Program-made: the position numbers and the translations under genes | Part shown: in pieces, positions 63,580 to 64,000 of the stretch | Layout of the letters: every line of letters begins with the position of its first letter | Position numbering within the stretch: the stretch's first letter is position 1 | The notes under the pieces: generated by a model | Databases searched by the model: none | What the model was told of the DNA's origin: nothing | Seen by the model: only the letters and a program-made list of their open reading frames with translations | Assembly (NCBI GenBank): GCA_022605955.1 | Contig: JAKCOZ010000082.1 | Location: forward strand, 895,501-959,500 | Length of the DNA: 64,000 nt | Origin: Rallus limicola | Lineage: Eukaryota > Chordata > Aves > Gruiformes > Rallidae | Direction of reading: 5' to 3'

Positions 63580-64000
63580 GCCCCAAAGTTGTTCACTCGA
63601 TGGGGTGGGAGCACCCAGGTCCCCAAGGGATGGTAAACCCCCCATCACCACTTCTTCCCCCCCCCCCCCAATTGTTCATCCAATAGGATGGGAGCACCCA
63701 GGTCCCCAGGGGATGGTAAACCCCCCCATCATCACTTCTTCCCCACCCAAATTGTTCATCCAATGGGGTGGGAGAACCCAGGTCCCCAGGGGATGGCAAC
63801 CCCCCATCATCACTTTCCCCCCCCTAAATTGTTCACTTGATGGACTGGGAGCACCCAGGTCCCCAGGGCATGGCAACCCCCCATCATCACTTCCCCCCCC
63901 CCCCCAATTGTTCATCCAATAGGATGGGAGCACCCAGGTCCCCAGGGGATGGTAAACCCCCCCATCATCACTTCTTCCCCACCCAAATTGTTCATCCAAT
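63580..64000 (+). repeat. About 80-bp tandem repeat in SHE intron 5
   Basis: Five or more units with TTGTTCATCCAATAGGATGG, GGAGCACCCAGGTCCCC and CCCCCATCATCACTTC, continuing past the right edge. Units start near 63588, 63672, 63755, 63827, 63906 and 63985. Confidence 0.85.

Noticed and set aside
63580..64000. Regularly spaced repeats that superficially resemble a CRISPR array
   Set aside because: Whole units of about 80 bp repeat, with no unique spacers, inside an intron of a vertebrate gene.

Overview
This is avian genomic DNA. The repeats are mostly fragments of chicken-repeat-1 (CR1) LINEs, recognisable by ends like ATTCTATG. Introns are short, GC content is high, and the gene order ADAR – CHRNB2 – UBE2Q1 – SHE matches human 1q21.3, which in chicken corresponds to microchromosome 25. 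I cannot name the species.

Region 1 (1–19.7 kb) is a tandem array of four units. Each unit is a head-to-head pair of immunoglobulin-superfamily receptor genes, one on the minus strand and one on the plus strand, whose start codons lie 763–776 bp apart. Every gene has the layout signal peptide, V domain with a J-like strand fused in the germline, C domain, transmembrane (TM) segment and short tail. The plus-strand genes have a canonical C1 domain (Cys–Trp–Cys) and a tail without tyrosine. The minus-strand genes have a shorter C domain without the core Trp, reminiscent of TCR alpha. Both chains keep a cysteine just outside the membrane. Two minus-strand genes (5.4–7.1 kb and 15.9–17.6 kb) encode an ITIM (LNYAQL). 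The one between them (10.8–12.2 kb) has lost the ITIM exon and gained an arginine in its TM segment, the classic inhibitory/activating paired-receptor switch. A fourth minus-strand gene runs off the left edge. I do not recognise this family by name, and it is the best candidate here for an undescribed system: a non-rearranging, TCR-like heterodimer with paired signalling.

Region 2 (20–41.6 kb) is ADAR (ADAR1), plus strand. It has two Z-nucleic-acid-binding domains, three dsRNA-binding domains and the deaminase. Two ISRE-like sites precede a short exon that supplies five codons for the interferon-inducible p150 form. A CpG-island first exon lies further upstream. Large tandem repeats sit in two introns, and one deaminase exon carries an apparent one-base frameshift.

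Region 3 (43.2–46.5 kb, minus strand) is CHRNB2, complete in six coding exons, with two adjacent RE1/NRSE-like elements upstream. It shares a CpG-island promoter region with UBE2Q1 (47.4–56.5 kb, plus strand, 13 coding exons). Region 4 (60.3 kb to the right edge, plus strand) is the 5' part of SHE, ending inside the SH2 domain. TDRD10, which lies between UBE2Q1 and SHE in mammals, is not visible.
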